Shown here one piece after another: positions 48,482-59,193 of a stretch of DNA of 64,000 nucleotides. Below the pieces are notes generated by a model. The model made no database searches. It was not told where the DNA came from and worked only from the letters and a program-made list of their open reading frames with translations. The stretch's first letter is position 1. The number at the start of each line of letters is the position of its first letter. A program made the translations under genes and the position numbers. This DNA is from Raphanus sativus. Lineage: Eukaryota; Streptophyta; Magnoliopsida; Brassicales; Brassicaceae. Location: positions 23,972,293-24,036,292 of the forward strand of contig NC_079514.1 of the NCBI RefSeq assembly GCF_000801105.2. The letters are read 5' to 3'.

Positions 48482-48971
48482 GAGGAGACTCAACGGAACC
48501 TGTGATGACATTGAAGACACTGTCAACGAACGAGTGAACAGCCTATGCAGAACTACTCGCCAAATGAAGGGCGATATACATGCTTTGCAGTACCAAGGCC
48601 AACATTCAGAATCGATCGACACAGTTGACACTGAATCGACCGACATAACGCCCAGAGAAACGACCGACACACAAGTTGTAGCATCGATCGACACTGAATC
48701 CTTGGCAGATCAAGATCAGCAGATTCATGACCAGCACGACACAGAACAACATGAAAAACTGTCTGAGCATTCAACATTTGATTTCTATCAACATCAGTTT
48801 GACATGGAAGATTTAGACAGAAGGTTGCAAGTCATCAAAGCAGATTTAGCAAAGATACATCCTAGATGGACAAGATCAGCTGATGCCACAAGAAGCTTCA
48901 CTGCTACTGAGTCCAAAGATGAGGGAAATGTTTGCCCACCAGCAAACAACAACCCCCACTGCACCCCCTGA
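48468..48971 (+). pseudogene. C-terminal continuation of the SID extension, frameshifted
   Basis: After a frameshift around 48430-48470 the protein carries on in another frame: NAIERRLNGTCDD, a coiled-coil-like stretch, more SID/STD motifs (SESIDTVDTES, VVASIDTESL) and a C-terminus at the stop 48969-48971. Composition (Q, H, D, E rich) matches the preceding extension. No domain is recognised. Confidence 0.6.
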
Positions 48972-50333
48972 GTCACACACCTACCAAAATCAAGCTAAAT
49001 GACTATAACAAAGCGCTGAGTGGGAGGCAACCCACTATTAGGTTTTATTTTCTTTTATCTTATTTTTACATTTTTACTTTTATTTTTCGGATTTATGTTT
49101 GCAGTTTTTAAAGATCCGAGTAGAATGATGATTACGCCGACCGACACATTCCGTTTACATCGCTCGACACCACACGACAATTACTAACGATCGACGTACA
49201 TCCCTACGAATCGATCGACACATGTCGGTCATGTTTAGTCGTTCTATCTTGTTATATTTATTATTTATATGATTTATTTACCTCACTCCGGCTGTGTTAC
49301 ACTGGGACAGTGTAATTTAAGTCTGAGGGGGAGTTTACTGATATGTGTTTTTATTTTGGTTTTTATTTAAAATGTTTTTCAAAATTATTTTTCACATAAG
49401 TATTAAAAAGGGACATTGATATAGATTCATATTTGATTGTCTGACCACTCTTTAGCACCATTCTAGATTTACTGATTGCAGATAGTACTAAAGATGCTAA
49501 AGTGGATCAACCTGTCACCTATATACACTAGCTGAGATTGTTTGAAGGAACCAAAGCTGACCTCCAACACTAATACTGACTTATTTTCTTGGGGCTTGGA
49601 AATCACTGGATCGGAATCCTCTTACAAGTCTGGAAGGTAAAAAGTCTGTGTGTTTCTGGTTCCCTTCCTTCTCTCTCTTCGGCATCTCAAAGATCTAAGT
49701 TTATGTTATAAAAGATTGAAATGATTTCTTGAGAGGCAGAGGGGTAGGAGTGTCTCCTGCGACCCCAGCATTCTAAACCTCAAGGATGATCACACATTGT
49801 GGAAACGAGGGATAGGTAAATTACCAGAGACCCCATTATTCGCTACACTTTGTCAAAAATGTATGAGTTACAATGCAAATGTCAATGAGATAGACTAGAT
49901 GACCTTTGTGGCATCGAAACCTGTTGAAATTGAAACTAATAAGAGATTCAGAGAAGAGAGATGAGGGGAGAAAGGGATCAGAGAAGACTACCTGTGTGTT
50001 CAGATACTTGTTTGAGTTGAATCCATGTGTCATTTGATCGATACTCCCAAGGTAAAGCCTACACTTTTATTTTAAGTTAAGAAATGAGGTTAGTAGAGGG
50101 GAATGTTAGATAAGATTTGCTTAGTTGTTGACTAGATGAATTTGGTTGCTAAGCTAGGATAAGGCATAATGAACTTCTGTGATTAGGATGTTTAGATATG
50201 GATTGCAAACCCATAGAGTGATGACTTCAATATTTTGAATCATTGAGTTCTACTGTTTTCAAACCTTTTCCAAAGATTACTGTTTTTGCTTGAGGACAAG
50301 CAAAGGAGTAAGTCTGGGGGAGTTGATATACCA
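48972..50333 (+). other. Athila 3' non-coding region and polypurine tracts
   Basis: No RT, integrase or env-like ORF. It contains the stretch gtgggaggcaacccactatta (about 49020), often seen after Athila coding regions, an internal purine tract gtctgagggggag near 49321, and the terminal polypurine tract gtctgggggag at 50322-50333 just before the 3' LTR. The tract primes plus-strand synthesis. Confidence 0.7.
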
Positions 50334-51676
50334 TGGATTTTACCCGTTTTTAACCATGGTATACTAGTATTTTATTATATTTTTAATCTGTTTCTAGCCT
50401 GTTAGGTATGTTTTCAGGTTCATGAGCGTTTCGTGATAAAGTGATGTTTTGGAGCATTTTGGAGTACAAGAGATGATCCACCCGAGTTGACCATTCAAGA
50501 CCAAGTCGGAAGTCAACATTGCGATAAGAATCGATCGATACTCATCCAGAGTTGTCGATCGATGTAGCTGAGAAGATCCGCGTACTAGAAGATTATAATC
50601 GATCGATACACATCCAGTGTTGTCGATCGATATCGAGGACGAAATGGTTTAGCCGACTACTTCACCAAGACTTCACCAAATTACGAGATTGCCCCTGACG
50701 AGTTTTTAACCTAATAGAAATGCCTAAATATTCCTGCTAAGTGTTTTTGATGGCAACCTTCGAGAGAAGCAAGCTTTACACAAGTCTTGAGAGGCAAAGC
50801 AGAGAGTGTGAGAGAGAGACTAGAGTTTTACATGTTTTGAGAGATTGGAGAGATTTGTGATCTCCATTTGTTATTCTACTTTCATCTATCTATGCAATTC
50901 TTTCATCTATCTATTGTTATGAATTGCTTAGCTATGTCTGAGTAGTCTACTTGTTAGATCTAGGGTTAAAATAGGTTTGTGGGATTAGCCGCAAACTATA
51001 ATTGCTAAGTTGTGATATTCATCAAATAGATTGCACCCTAAGCTTGTTCTAGAGTAGCTAACTAGAATATAGATCACTAGGATCTTTGATATCTTGAATT
51101 ATCTGTTTGAACTAGTATCTCCTTTGAGAAGAGCAAACCGCCCTCCTTGAGATCTAGTGTTCATTATCGGCTCGCGCCTAGGCATATCTAGAAGCCGTCG
51201 ATCGATATCCCGACAGGTGAATCGATCGCCGAGCGAAAGGTGTATCGATCGATATCTCTAAAGGATATCGATCGACTCTTTTTCTGTGTCAACATACGAC
51301 AGTTGAGGCCAGAGATCTATATTATTTAACCAGTGAGACATCACTGAGAGTTAAGCGACTGAGTTCTATAGTATCATGCAAACAACTTGTTAGGCATTTA
51401 TAGACATTATAATCTCCATTCCTGAATAATAGCCCTAAGTCTATCACTTTTCATTTCATTGAAACACTCATTCTCATATTGTTAGTTAAAGCAACTACCT
51501 TGCTCATTTTAGGAATTGCTATTTACATTTCCATCATTAAAACCAACTTCACCTAGGATTGATTAATTGATTAGATTTAATTGGTTCCCTAACTCTTCGT
51601 GATTCGATTCCTAAGTACTATAGTTGTACCTCTTATTTGACAGAGTAAACTCTACTGGGTAATTTGAGCACTATCA
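50334..51676 (+). repeat. 3' LTR of inner Athila element, full length
   Basis: 1343 bp, TGATATACCATGG...GAGCACTATCA (TG...CA). It contains several ATCGATCGAT/C words both in its first 300 bp and in the middle. It differs from the truncated 5' LTR by a few per cent, judged by eye, so the inner insertion is older than the copia at 19366. Confidence 0.9.
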
Positions 51677-51982
51677 ATCGACAACACTAGATGTGTATTG
51701 ATCGATTATAATCTTCTAGTACACGGATCTTCTCAGCTACATCGATCGACAACTCTGGATGAGTATCGATCGATTCTTATCACAATGTAGACTTCCGACT
51801 TGGTCTTGAATGGTCAACTCGGGTGTATTATCTCTTGTACTCCAAAATGCTCCAAAAACATCACTTTATCATGAAACGCTCATGAACCGGAAAACATACC
51901 TAACAGGCTAGAAAACACATTAGTTATATAATAAAATACTACTATACCATGGTAGAAAATGGGTGAAATCCATGGTATATCA
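51677..51982 (-). repeat. outer LTR, proximal part (inverted copy)
   Basis: Reverse complement of the first about 300 bp of the 3' LTR (50334-50630), so 50334-51982 forms an inverted repeat around the rest of the LTR. It ends TATATCA followed by the TAAAG duplicate. Confidence 0.88.
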
Positions 51983-51987
51983 TAAAG

Positions 51988-52409
51988 ACAGTTATAAATT
52001 TACATAAATGATTTAAGTGTTTAGTCAATTATTTGATTTATCATATAATTTGAAATAAAATTATTAAAATTAGGATTCAGTGTGTTCCATAAATCTTATG
52101 AAAATAAATAATATGAATATTATTAATCGTAAATCATGATATTAAATATATTATATTATATATATTTGGTATACTGTTATAATTGGTAAATGTCTAGGAT
52201 GGCTAATTAATAATTTAGACATCTGATTAATCATTTTAGGCGCTAGACGTTGAGTTATTGACCACTTAGCGCCAAACGTATTATTGAACACTGAAAAAGC
52301 TGATTAGTTAACAGAACTTTATTTGAATTGATTATAGAATTGAAATAACCAATAATACAATCTTTATTAAATTAGTAAATACTGAAAATACGAGTAATTA
52401 ATATTGCCT
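51988..52409. other. intergenic with a MITE-like hairpin
   Basis: AT-rich. A stem of ggcgcta/tagcgcc near 52240-52274 surrounds a 21-base loop and looks like a remnant of a small inverted-repeat transposon. No gene. Confidence 0.4.
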
Positions 52410-52857
52410 TCAGTCTTTTTTATCGCCCATATCTGAACATGAGTTCACGCAGTCGTTTGCCTTCTTCACTTCAATCTCTTTTTTGCTGGTCACACACATC
52501 AACAACAACCACAAAGATATAAATAGATATTGTTAAGAAAAGTCGTATTTGTTGAATGAATATAAATATATTTATGTTAAATTATGATTATTGCCAAAAC
52601 TTACTAGGATCTTGATCAGAAACACATCGAAGATTAATACAATCAACTTCGGATTGTCTACCACATGACTTTTTACAGTTACCGAAACATCCTAATTTAT
52701 CTCGAACTGGACCAAGGAGACATATGTTAAGACAAAGCTTGAAACATGTCATAAAATCTTGGACCCTAAAATCTTTGTTTATAACTTCCGATTCAACTAT
52801 GAGGTTTCCGATTGTCAACATCATGACCATAAATACAATCTTTCTTTTCATCTCCAT
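52410..52857 (-). CDS. cysteine-rich secreted peptide (thionin-like), two exons
   Basis: Exon 1 is 52857-52605 and exon 2 is 52477-52410, joined across a 127-bp intron with donor A|GTAAGT and acceptor AAG|AG. The spliced product is 106 residues. Residues 1-23 form a signal peptide (basic MEMKRK then a hydrophobic run). The mature part has ten Cys at 38, 42, 46, 57, 61, 65, 73, 78, 94 and 98, that is two C-x3-C-x3-C clusters then four more. This spacing is like the Brassicaceae thionin-like families of small secreted peptides, some of which act in defence or reproduction. The last two Cys come only from exon 2, which supports the intron. The frame is intact, start ATG at 52857. Isolated among transposons. 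An exact family cannot be fixed by eye. Confidence 0.72.
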
Positions 52858-52990
52858 TTTCTTTAGAATACAAAGTTTATTTTTCTCAAAAACGGGAGGG
52901 ATGAAATATATCTTTTGAAAATATTATTTAGCTTATTATTTAGTACCTTTATAATGGACCTAAAATTAAGCCATATGCTATAATATCTAA
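52858..52990 (-). promoter_or_regulatory. upstream region of the peptide gene
   Basis: On the minus strand an AT-rich sequence with GATATATTTC about 45-55 bases before the ATG may serve as a TATA element. This is weak evidence in AT-rich DNA. Confidence 0.25.
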
Positions 52991-53110
52991 TCTACTTTAT
53001 TAAAACATAAACATTCAATGCACCTAACATTTAGTCATATCTTATATTATATAATATCTTTTATTAAAACAGAAAAAAATTTGATAGTCCTAACATTTAG
53101 TCATAAGTCA
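52991..53110 (+). mobile_element. Helitron 5' terminus, partly duplicated
   Basis: A|TCTACTTTATTAAAACATAAAC at 52991 fits a Helitron 5' end. A similar block (tcttttattaaaacagaaa, then cctaacatttagtcata) recurs about 55 bp later, so the end is locally duplicated. The 3' end is not seen. Confidence 0.45.
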
Positions 53111-53461
53111 TATAATATTATATAAAGTGTCATTAATAATTAATGAAATCACTAAAACGTCAATAAGGTATTATAGAAACAACATTATACTATTAGATAT
53201 CTTTCCAAACAGCACAATAATTATATTTTTGTTTAAACAATATAAAAACATTGAATCCTACTTTTTAATAATGTTTCTTAAATTTCTTTCAAATTATATG
53301 ATAAATCAAAATCATTTACAAAAATGTATAACTATCTTTAACAATTTATAAATAATAAATTAGAATTCAGTCATTACTAATTACTATATTTTAATATGAA
53401 ATCTTATGAATATAAACAGTATCAATATTATTATTCGTGAATCATGATATTTAATTTATTA

Positions 53462-53486
53462 CTAGGAGTTTCCTGCGCCATGTGCA
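53462..53486 (-). mobile_element. probable Helitron 3' terminus (minus strand)
   Basis: On the minus strand TGCAC-ATG-GCGCA (53474-53486, one mismatch) is followed by GGAAACTC and CTAG (53465-53462), then T. This matches Helitron 3' ends, though the stem is short. Confidence 0.45.
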
Positions 53487-53996
53487 TAATTAATAATTTT
53501 AAATATAATATTTTATTTTATTTAAAATATATAATTTCTATTTTAACATTACTATTTACATATTTTAATTTCGACGATTTGAAAAAAAATCATAAACTTA
53601 TTTTTATAGTCTTATTTCTCTTGATTTGGCTTAACTATTTCAATTTGACTTTATTTAAATTTTAATAAAGTTAAGTTTCATTTTATAAAAATATTTTTAA
53701 GTATATTATATTATATTTAATGATTAATTATTTTTTAATATATATCTTATCATCTAGTTTTTAATATATGCATATATAAAAATATAAATTCTAATAATTT
53801 TGAGATTTTGTTTGTCTTGGTTAAAATATGTTAAACTTAGAAATCTATTTATTAATTAACCTGATGAAAAGAGAAAATTAAATAAACTTTAATCATTTAA
53901 CTATCAAAAAAATTGAGTAGTGCTATTATAGTTTTGTATTTAATTTTTTGAGGCCCATTTACAATTAATTTTGGTAAATAAATAAATAAATAAATA

Positions 53997-53999
<3 letters not shown>
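53487..53999. other. AT-rich intergenic
   Basis: Very AT-rich. The open frame at 53444-53665 is hydrophobic only because of T-rich codons. No gene. Confidence 0.45.

Positions 54000-54052
<53 letters not shown>
54000..54052. repeat. TA dinucleotide microsatellite
   Basis: Uninterrupted (TA)n of about 52 bases, preceded by a short aaat tetranucleotide run (about 53975-53998). Confidence 0.97.
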
Positions 54053-54054
<2 letters not shown>

Positions 54055-54395
54055 TATGGGTCACTTTTTGAATTTTAATGTCCGTTTAAGTCACTTCTCT
54101 CTACCAAGACATTTTGGTGTTGGTCCATCATGTGTAAGCATCTGTCCCGAGTAACTAGAATTTGGGTTAGTTACCTTTTGCATTTAGGTCTTATTTTGGG
54201 TTTTGAAATTTGAATTTTTGGGCTAATTCATTTTTCGTTTCTTTTATGCATTTTTCAGCGGCGGTTCCTCTTTAACGGGGAAAGGTAAACAATTTGGAGA
54301 AACCGTAGAGGCGATTCCGACAAACCCTTTCTAGCATCGATAACCCAGATTCTTAACGCGAGGAAAGGGATTACTGAAGCTTTATTCGCGACGGG

Positions 54396-56636
54396 ATGAG
54401 GAGGAGTGGAAGGCGAACGGGGAAAGACCGGTCTTATGGTCAGTTCCCTCTGTTTACCCTAGGTTATTAGGGTTCTGTTTGTTAGGGCTGATGTCGGGGT
54501 TTAAATATACTGTGACGGCGCTGACGGAATTTTCTCTTTTCTATTTACCAGCGGCGGAGCGGAGCACCGGCGAGGGTTCCGATTTGAGGAAGGCGAAGAA
54601 GCGTGCATGGAAATAGCTTTGCTTAGGTGACGACATTTAAGTCAGCGTTTATTAGGAACACGATTTCTCTGTTTTAACCTAATTTTTTTTCCCAGAGGAC
54701 GAAACGGCGGTTCAAATACCGGACGAGAAGCTTCCGCCGCGCCTGTTTGCTACCGATAGGTATCCGAGCAAACGGCTGAATCTGTACTCCAAGCTTGAGT
54801 ATCTGCTGGTTGTTAGAGATGTTTTGAGCGGAACAGAGGAGATGGATCGGCTGTTAAGTTCTTGGTTTGGGACTTTGTTTGATCTACCGGTACGGAGGTG
54901 CAGCTACTCATCAGTGATGATTCACGCTATCTTAGTGAGGCAGGTTGTTACAAAGAAGAGGTACGAGGTTTGGCCGGTTGTTGGTGGGAACCCCTTTAGG
55001 TTCCCTCTTGTGGAATTTGGATGCGTAACTGGGTTACCGTGCGGCGAGTTTGCGCCAGGTTATGCGCCTGACATCCAGAAAACGTACAAAGAGGAGGACT
55101 ATGTGTTTTGGGACAAACTATTTGATGGGAGGCGTGACATCATGATACCTGATGTGGTTAGGATGGTGATGGAGGATAGAACACTGTCGAGGACGAGGAA
55201 GCTGAAGCTCTGTTTGATAATCATTGTTAATGGGGTGTTGATAGCGAACACGCAGCCAGTGAGGCCTACTGTTAGGCATGTGAAGCTGCTTGCAAGTCTT
55301 TCTAATTTCCTAGTGTTTCCGTGGGGCATGGAGTCGTTTTATTGGACAATGAGCACAATGATACCAGCAAAAAGATGTTTGGGAAGTTGTGACGATCCAG
55401 AGGGGGATTTTTGTAGCAAGCTAAGGCAGAAGACCAAAAAAATGTCTGGATTCCCTCTGGCGCTGCAGCTTCTTGTGTATGAAGCGATCCCTCAGTTGCT
55501 TGCTAGGCTTGGCGGAAACGACAATGTTAAGTTGATAGATTGTGAAAGGTTACCCCAACACACGAGTCTAACTCTTGTGGATGTTTTGGAGGCGGAGCAT
55601 GATGCTAAGGTAACTGCTGAATAGCTTATATGCGCGCATTTCTTTGTTTTTTATCCTAGTGTACACTCTCTTTTTGCTGTACACAAAGACATCTAACATT
55701 TTATTGTACGCATGTACTTACTTCATCAAGTTGTACATATATACGGACTTTAGCTAATCTGGTTGTACATATATACGCATTTGCTTACCTGATTCCTTTC
55801 TTTATTTTCGTGGTGTAGTTGATTGTCCAGCCGATGATGGAGGTTCCTCCAGACATGCCGGAAGGGTGGGGGGGGGAATGGGATGATGAGATAGATCATA
55901 GGAGAGTAAGGTACATGGTGGGTCAAATTGCGAGCGGGCAGAAGCATACGAAGGGTGTTTGGGGTGGCGCTGATCGGAAGGAAACCCTGTATGACCATGA
56001 GGCTGCCAAAGAAGCTAAGAAAAGGAAAAGGGCTACGGCTTGTTTGAAACCCCCAAAGGGTGGTCCTGTTTTGAAACAGAATCGGGTTAGCCCCTACTTT
56101 AGGAGGGTATCTGCGGCTGGTAGTGAGGAGAATCGTGTTGTATTGGTAAGGATTGATGCGTTGGAAAAAAACATAGCTTGGCTGAAACGGAAGATTTCAA
56201 GGCGTAAGAGGACGGCGGTAACACCCCAGAAGGAGTTGTTGGAAGCGCTGTACACAGAAAGATTAAGAGACAGAAAACCAAGGCTTGTGTAGAGGCAGAA
56301 CCAGTCATTGACGATGAGAAGGTAGGCCCTTCGGAGGGTGGTCTTGATAGGAGCTCTGAAGAGATAAGGGAGGATGATGACAATGATGACGGTGAAAGAT
56401 CCGTGTTAGGGGTTCGAGAGGCAAACAAGATCTCCAAGAGCGATGAAGATATAGTGGTAGAAGACGTGGGTGATTTTGGGAGGGAGGTTCATGATTCAGA
56501 GGTTGAAGAAGAGTCTAGTGATGCGTTGTCTGAGGAGGTTGATGGTTCTGGTGTTCGAACTGTAAGCAAGGGAAATAGTGGGGGCGTCGATGGAGGTGGA
56601 TGTTGATGGTGGTAGTGACGATGGACCGCGGCCAGT
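54396..56636 (+). pseudogene. DUF1985-domain gene (Ulp1-associated family), cut by CACTA
   Basis: Likely exons: 54396-54438 (starts MRRSGRRTGKDRSY), 54552-54626, 54696-55609, 55819-about 56636. Exon 3 holds the DUF1985 domain: LPPRLFATDRYPSKRLN, SSWFGTLFDLPVRRC, GGNPFRFPLVEFGCVTGLPC, then a region with KRCLGSC. Exon 4 adds VPPDMPEGWGGEWDDEIDHR, a basic stretch (KEAKKRKRA), a coiled-coil-like region and a long acidic tail. DUF1985 in Brassicaceae is often followed by a Ulp1-type cysteine protease domain and multiplied by transposons. Function unknown. Exon 2 ends with an in-frame TAG (about 54614) unless another donor is used, and a one-base shift near 56255 moves the acidic tail out of frame. 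The gene stops at the CACTA insertion at 56637. Confidence 0.7.
55610..55818 (+). other. intron of the DUF1985-type gene
   Basis: Donor AAG|GTAACT and acceptor GTGTAG|TTGATT. It contains a loosely repeated ttgtacatatatacg unit (55732-55780). Confidence 0.5.
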
Positions 56637-56659
56637 CACTACAAGAAAACATATATTTA

Positions 56660-57075
56660 ACGAGGGCCATTTTCCTCGTTAATTCCTCGTAAAAGGATGT
56701 TTACGAGGAATTAACGAGGAAAAGAGTTTCGTCGTTTATCGTCCGTCGTAACAAAACTTTCGTCGCCATTTCCTCGTAAAGTAGCGAGTCTATTATTTCC
56801 TCGTAAAGACGAAGTGAATATTTCGTCGTAAGTTCCTCGCCGCTTTTCCTCGTAAATCACTCGCGGGCTTTCCTCGTAGAAACCACGCGGAACCCGCGTC
56901 GTTACTTACACGTAAGATCCTTGAAAATAAACCTCGTAAATTCGATGTAACTTCCTTGAAAAGTTTTCTCGTGAATTCGACGTAGAGTCCTTGAAATATT
57001 TTCCTCGTAAAAACCTCGAAAGACTTTCCTCGTAAATTCCTCGGAAATCTTTTCGTCGTAAATACCTCGTAGAGT
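56660..57075. repeat. CACTA subterminal repeat block
   Basis: Dense short repeats of CCTCGTAA(A/T), TTACGAGG and TTCGTCGTAA in both orientations, spaced about 10-30 bp. In En/Spm elements such motifs bind the regulatory transposase and set the ends for excision. Confidence 0.85.
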
Positions 57076-57262
57076 GCCAATTTTCGAATTAATAAAAATA
57101 TTATTTGATAAATATAATAATTATAAATTTAACAAAATAAAAGTATTTAAATATTGGATTTATAAATAAATTTTAAATAAAATTCAGAAGCAACAAAATA
57201 TTTTATATATAATTAAGTTTTGGATTTTATAATACATAAACCGAAAAAAAAAACTAAAAAAA

Positions 57263-59094
57263 CTAAGGCTCGTTCATCGCCTCGTAGAATTCCTCGCTCC
57301 TCCTCGTAACATCCTCCTCGTTATGTGTGCCCGATGACTCGCCTGGAATGGGATTTTGTTGTTTCATGTTCCTCAACAAAGCTTTCCATTCCGGATTTGT
57401 AGACGCTATAACGTCGATGAAGGCCTCGAGTCCACTCACACGGCTTTTGGTCGCGCCCAGCTCGGAACGCAACTGAGTGACTTCTTCGGTCTGTCTCTGA
57501 GCATAAGACGATGTCGCTCTCGGGACATCATTGACGGAACCGATCCCCAACGTACGTCCCTTTTTCTTAGGGACAACCTTAAAAACAAAAAAATTATATT
57601 TGTTAGTTAAATTTAAAAGGTAAATTTAATGAATTAATAATTAAAAAGATATAATGTTAAAAAATTTACCTCGTAAATCTTATCCACTTCAGTTGTGGAT
57701 AAGGTAACCGGTAATCCGTCGCCGGACTGCTGGGTCAGCTGAGTCTGGCGCTCCTCAACCCGAGCAATTACGTTGTTGTAGATTTGCTCGGACTTGCCAT
57801 CTAAAAACTGGCCCGCCTTGTTCTTGTGGGTCCGCTCGTAAAGTTCCGGAAGAGTCGGGGGACGTCCCAACTCTTTGGCCTAAAAACATTTAAGAAAATT
57901 GTTAGAAATATATTTAATTATATTAAAAATAATAATTAAAAAATTAAATATTTAATTACGTACCATTTGCAAACGGACACCGGCATGGGGTTTTTGGCCC
58001 GTAGAGTGTTGCATCGGGCCGTTACCGTGCTCGTCTACCGTTTTACGGGCGGCAGCACAAATGTTTGCGATCCTAATGGAGTTGGGATCCTTCCAGTAAC
58101 GGATGAGGCCGTCCCAAACATCCGTGGTAAGCTCAGCGGGTTTGCCACGGGTGTACCCCTTGACGATCCAGGCACCCTTCCAGTTGCAAACCGTGTCCGA
58201 CAAGCGAACTTGCGCCTTCTCGTAAAACGCCTTCCTCACTCTCTCACTGACCCCGATGGACCAATGATACTTTCGCTGTAAAAAAAAATTAATAATTGGT
58301 TAATAAAAAAAAAATTAATTAATAGAATTACTTACAGCGTAAATCTTGAACCACGTCTTTCGGATGTAGATCGGCGTCAATTTCCAGTTTGGATGCGCCA
58401 TGGAGAAGTAACCTTTAATCGTCTCGGTTACATCTGCCGCAAGGCAATTGTCAACCCCAAACCTGGAAAAAATGAAAATTTAAATTATTTAATGAAGTTA
58501 TAAATTAAAATAATTATTTAAAAAATACACTTACCACAAAGTCCCGTCGGGTCTGTCGGGGTCTATGATTGGTAAACCAGCTCTGCCTGGCATACCGAGA
58601 ATATCCTCGACAGTGTACTGGGAGAAGGGAACAGTAGGTGGCACCATGAGATCGGAATGAACAGCGGCGGGGATCTCAGGAGGAGCCATCGGAGGAGGCA
58701 CCGGAGGAGCCATCGGAGGAGCCATCGGAGGAGGCATCGGCTGAGCCATCGGAGGAGGCATCGGAGGGAAGAAATGCTGAGTCTCGGGAACAGACTCCTG
58801 ATCCGAAGAACCTGAACCGCCGGCACCTGAAGAAGAACCTGGCGGGTCTAACTGACTACCAGGCTCACCGAATATCTCCCTGTAGTGAGCAGAAAGCATG
58901 TGCTGGCGAACCTGCAAAAATATATTTTTTTGAGATTATGATCATCAATAATTAAAAAACTATCATCAATAATTAAAAAATCTATCTAACGAACATAAAA
59001 TCCGTAAACCTATCTAAATTCCCTAAACTAACCACCTAAACTAACCACCTATCTAAATTGTCTAAAGTAATAATGGGGGCGAGGAAATTACCAT
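57263..59094 (-). CDS. Ptta/En/Spm Transposase_24 (TNP1-like) protein, six exons, intact
   Basis: Exons: 59094-59092 (only the ATG plus 5' UTR upstream), 58911-58535, 58462-58336, 58275-57964, 57879-57670, 57577-57263. All junctions are GT-AG and phases agree, giving 447 residues with no stop. Residues about 2-127: an N-terminal region with [12 protein letters not shown] and a Pro/Met-rich linker of PPMAP units. Residues about 128-275: the Transposase_24 core ([47 protein letters not shown]). Then [17 protein letters not shown], and a coiled coil near the C-terminus ([13 protein letters not shown]). This class is the accessory DNA-binding protein of CACTA elements. The start is chosen because the next upstream exon ends ATG|GTAATT and the TATA box lies about 100 bp upstream. 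It could be expressed. Confidence 0.88.
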
Positions 59095-59193
59095 TTTCGG
59101 AGGAGAGAGGAATGGGGGAGGAGTTGGAGACGAAATGGGGAGGAAGTGGAGAGGAAGTTGGGAGGAATGGAGAGTGTGAGGTTTGTGCGGTTG

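Larger units (their letters stand above)
41548..51982. mobile_element. compound Athila-type locus: plus-strand element nested in an inverted LTR
   Basis: The outer limits are TGATACTGCTCAAATTACC (41548) and CCATGGTATATCA (51982), flanked by an exact 5-bp duplication TAAAG (41543-41547 and 51983-51987). The outer pieces 41548-42483 and 51677-51982 are the two halves of one LTR on the minus strand. Inside lies a plus-strand element with a truncated 5' LTR (42484-43515), PBS, gag-protease-SID ORF, PPT and a full 3' LTR (50334-51676). The A-arm halves that should meet at 42484 are missing, as if the centre of a perfect palindrome had been deleted. Confidence 0.85.

Noticed and set aside
46436..48700. 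Regularly recurring ATCGATCGAC could suggest a CRISPR-like array
   Set aside because: Repeats are only about 10 bp, spacing is irregular, they are codon-phased within an ORF, and the DNA is plant nuclear.
53127..53665. Plus ORFs with hydrophobic translations
   Set aside because: Explained by extreme AT content. No start context or homologous motif.
58563..58826. Second minus-strand frame rich in Leu/Arg over the Transposase_24 linker
   Set aside because: Frame-shifted reading of the PPMAP-coding repeat. The supported gene model uses the other frame.
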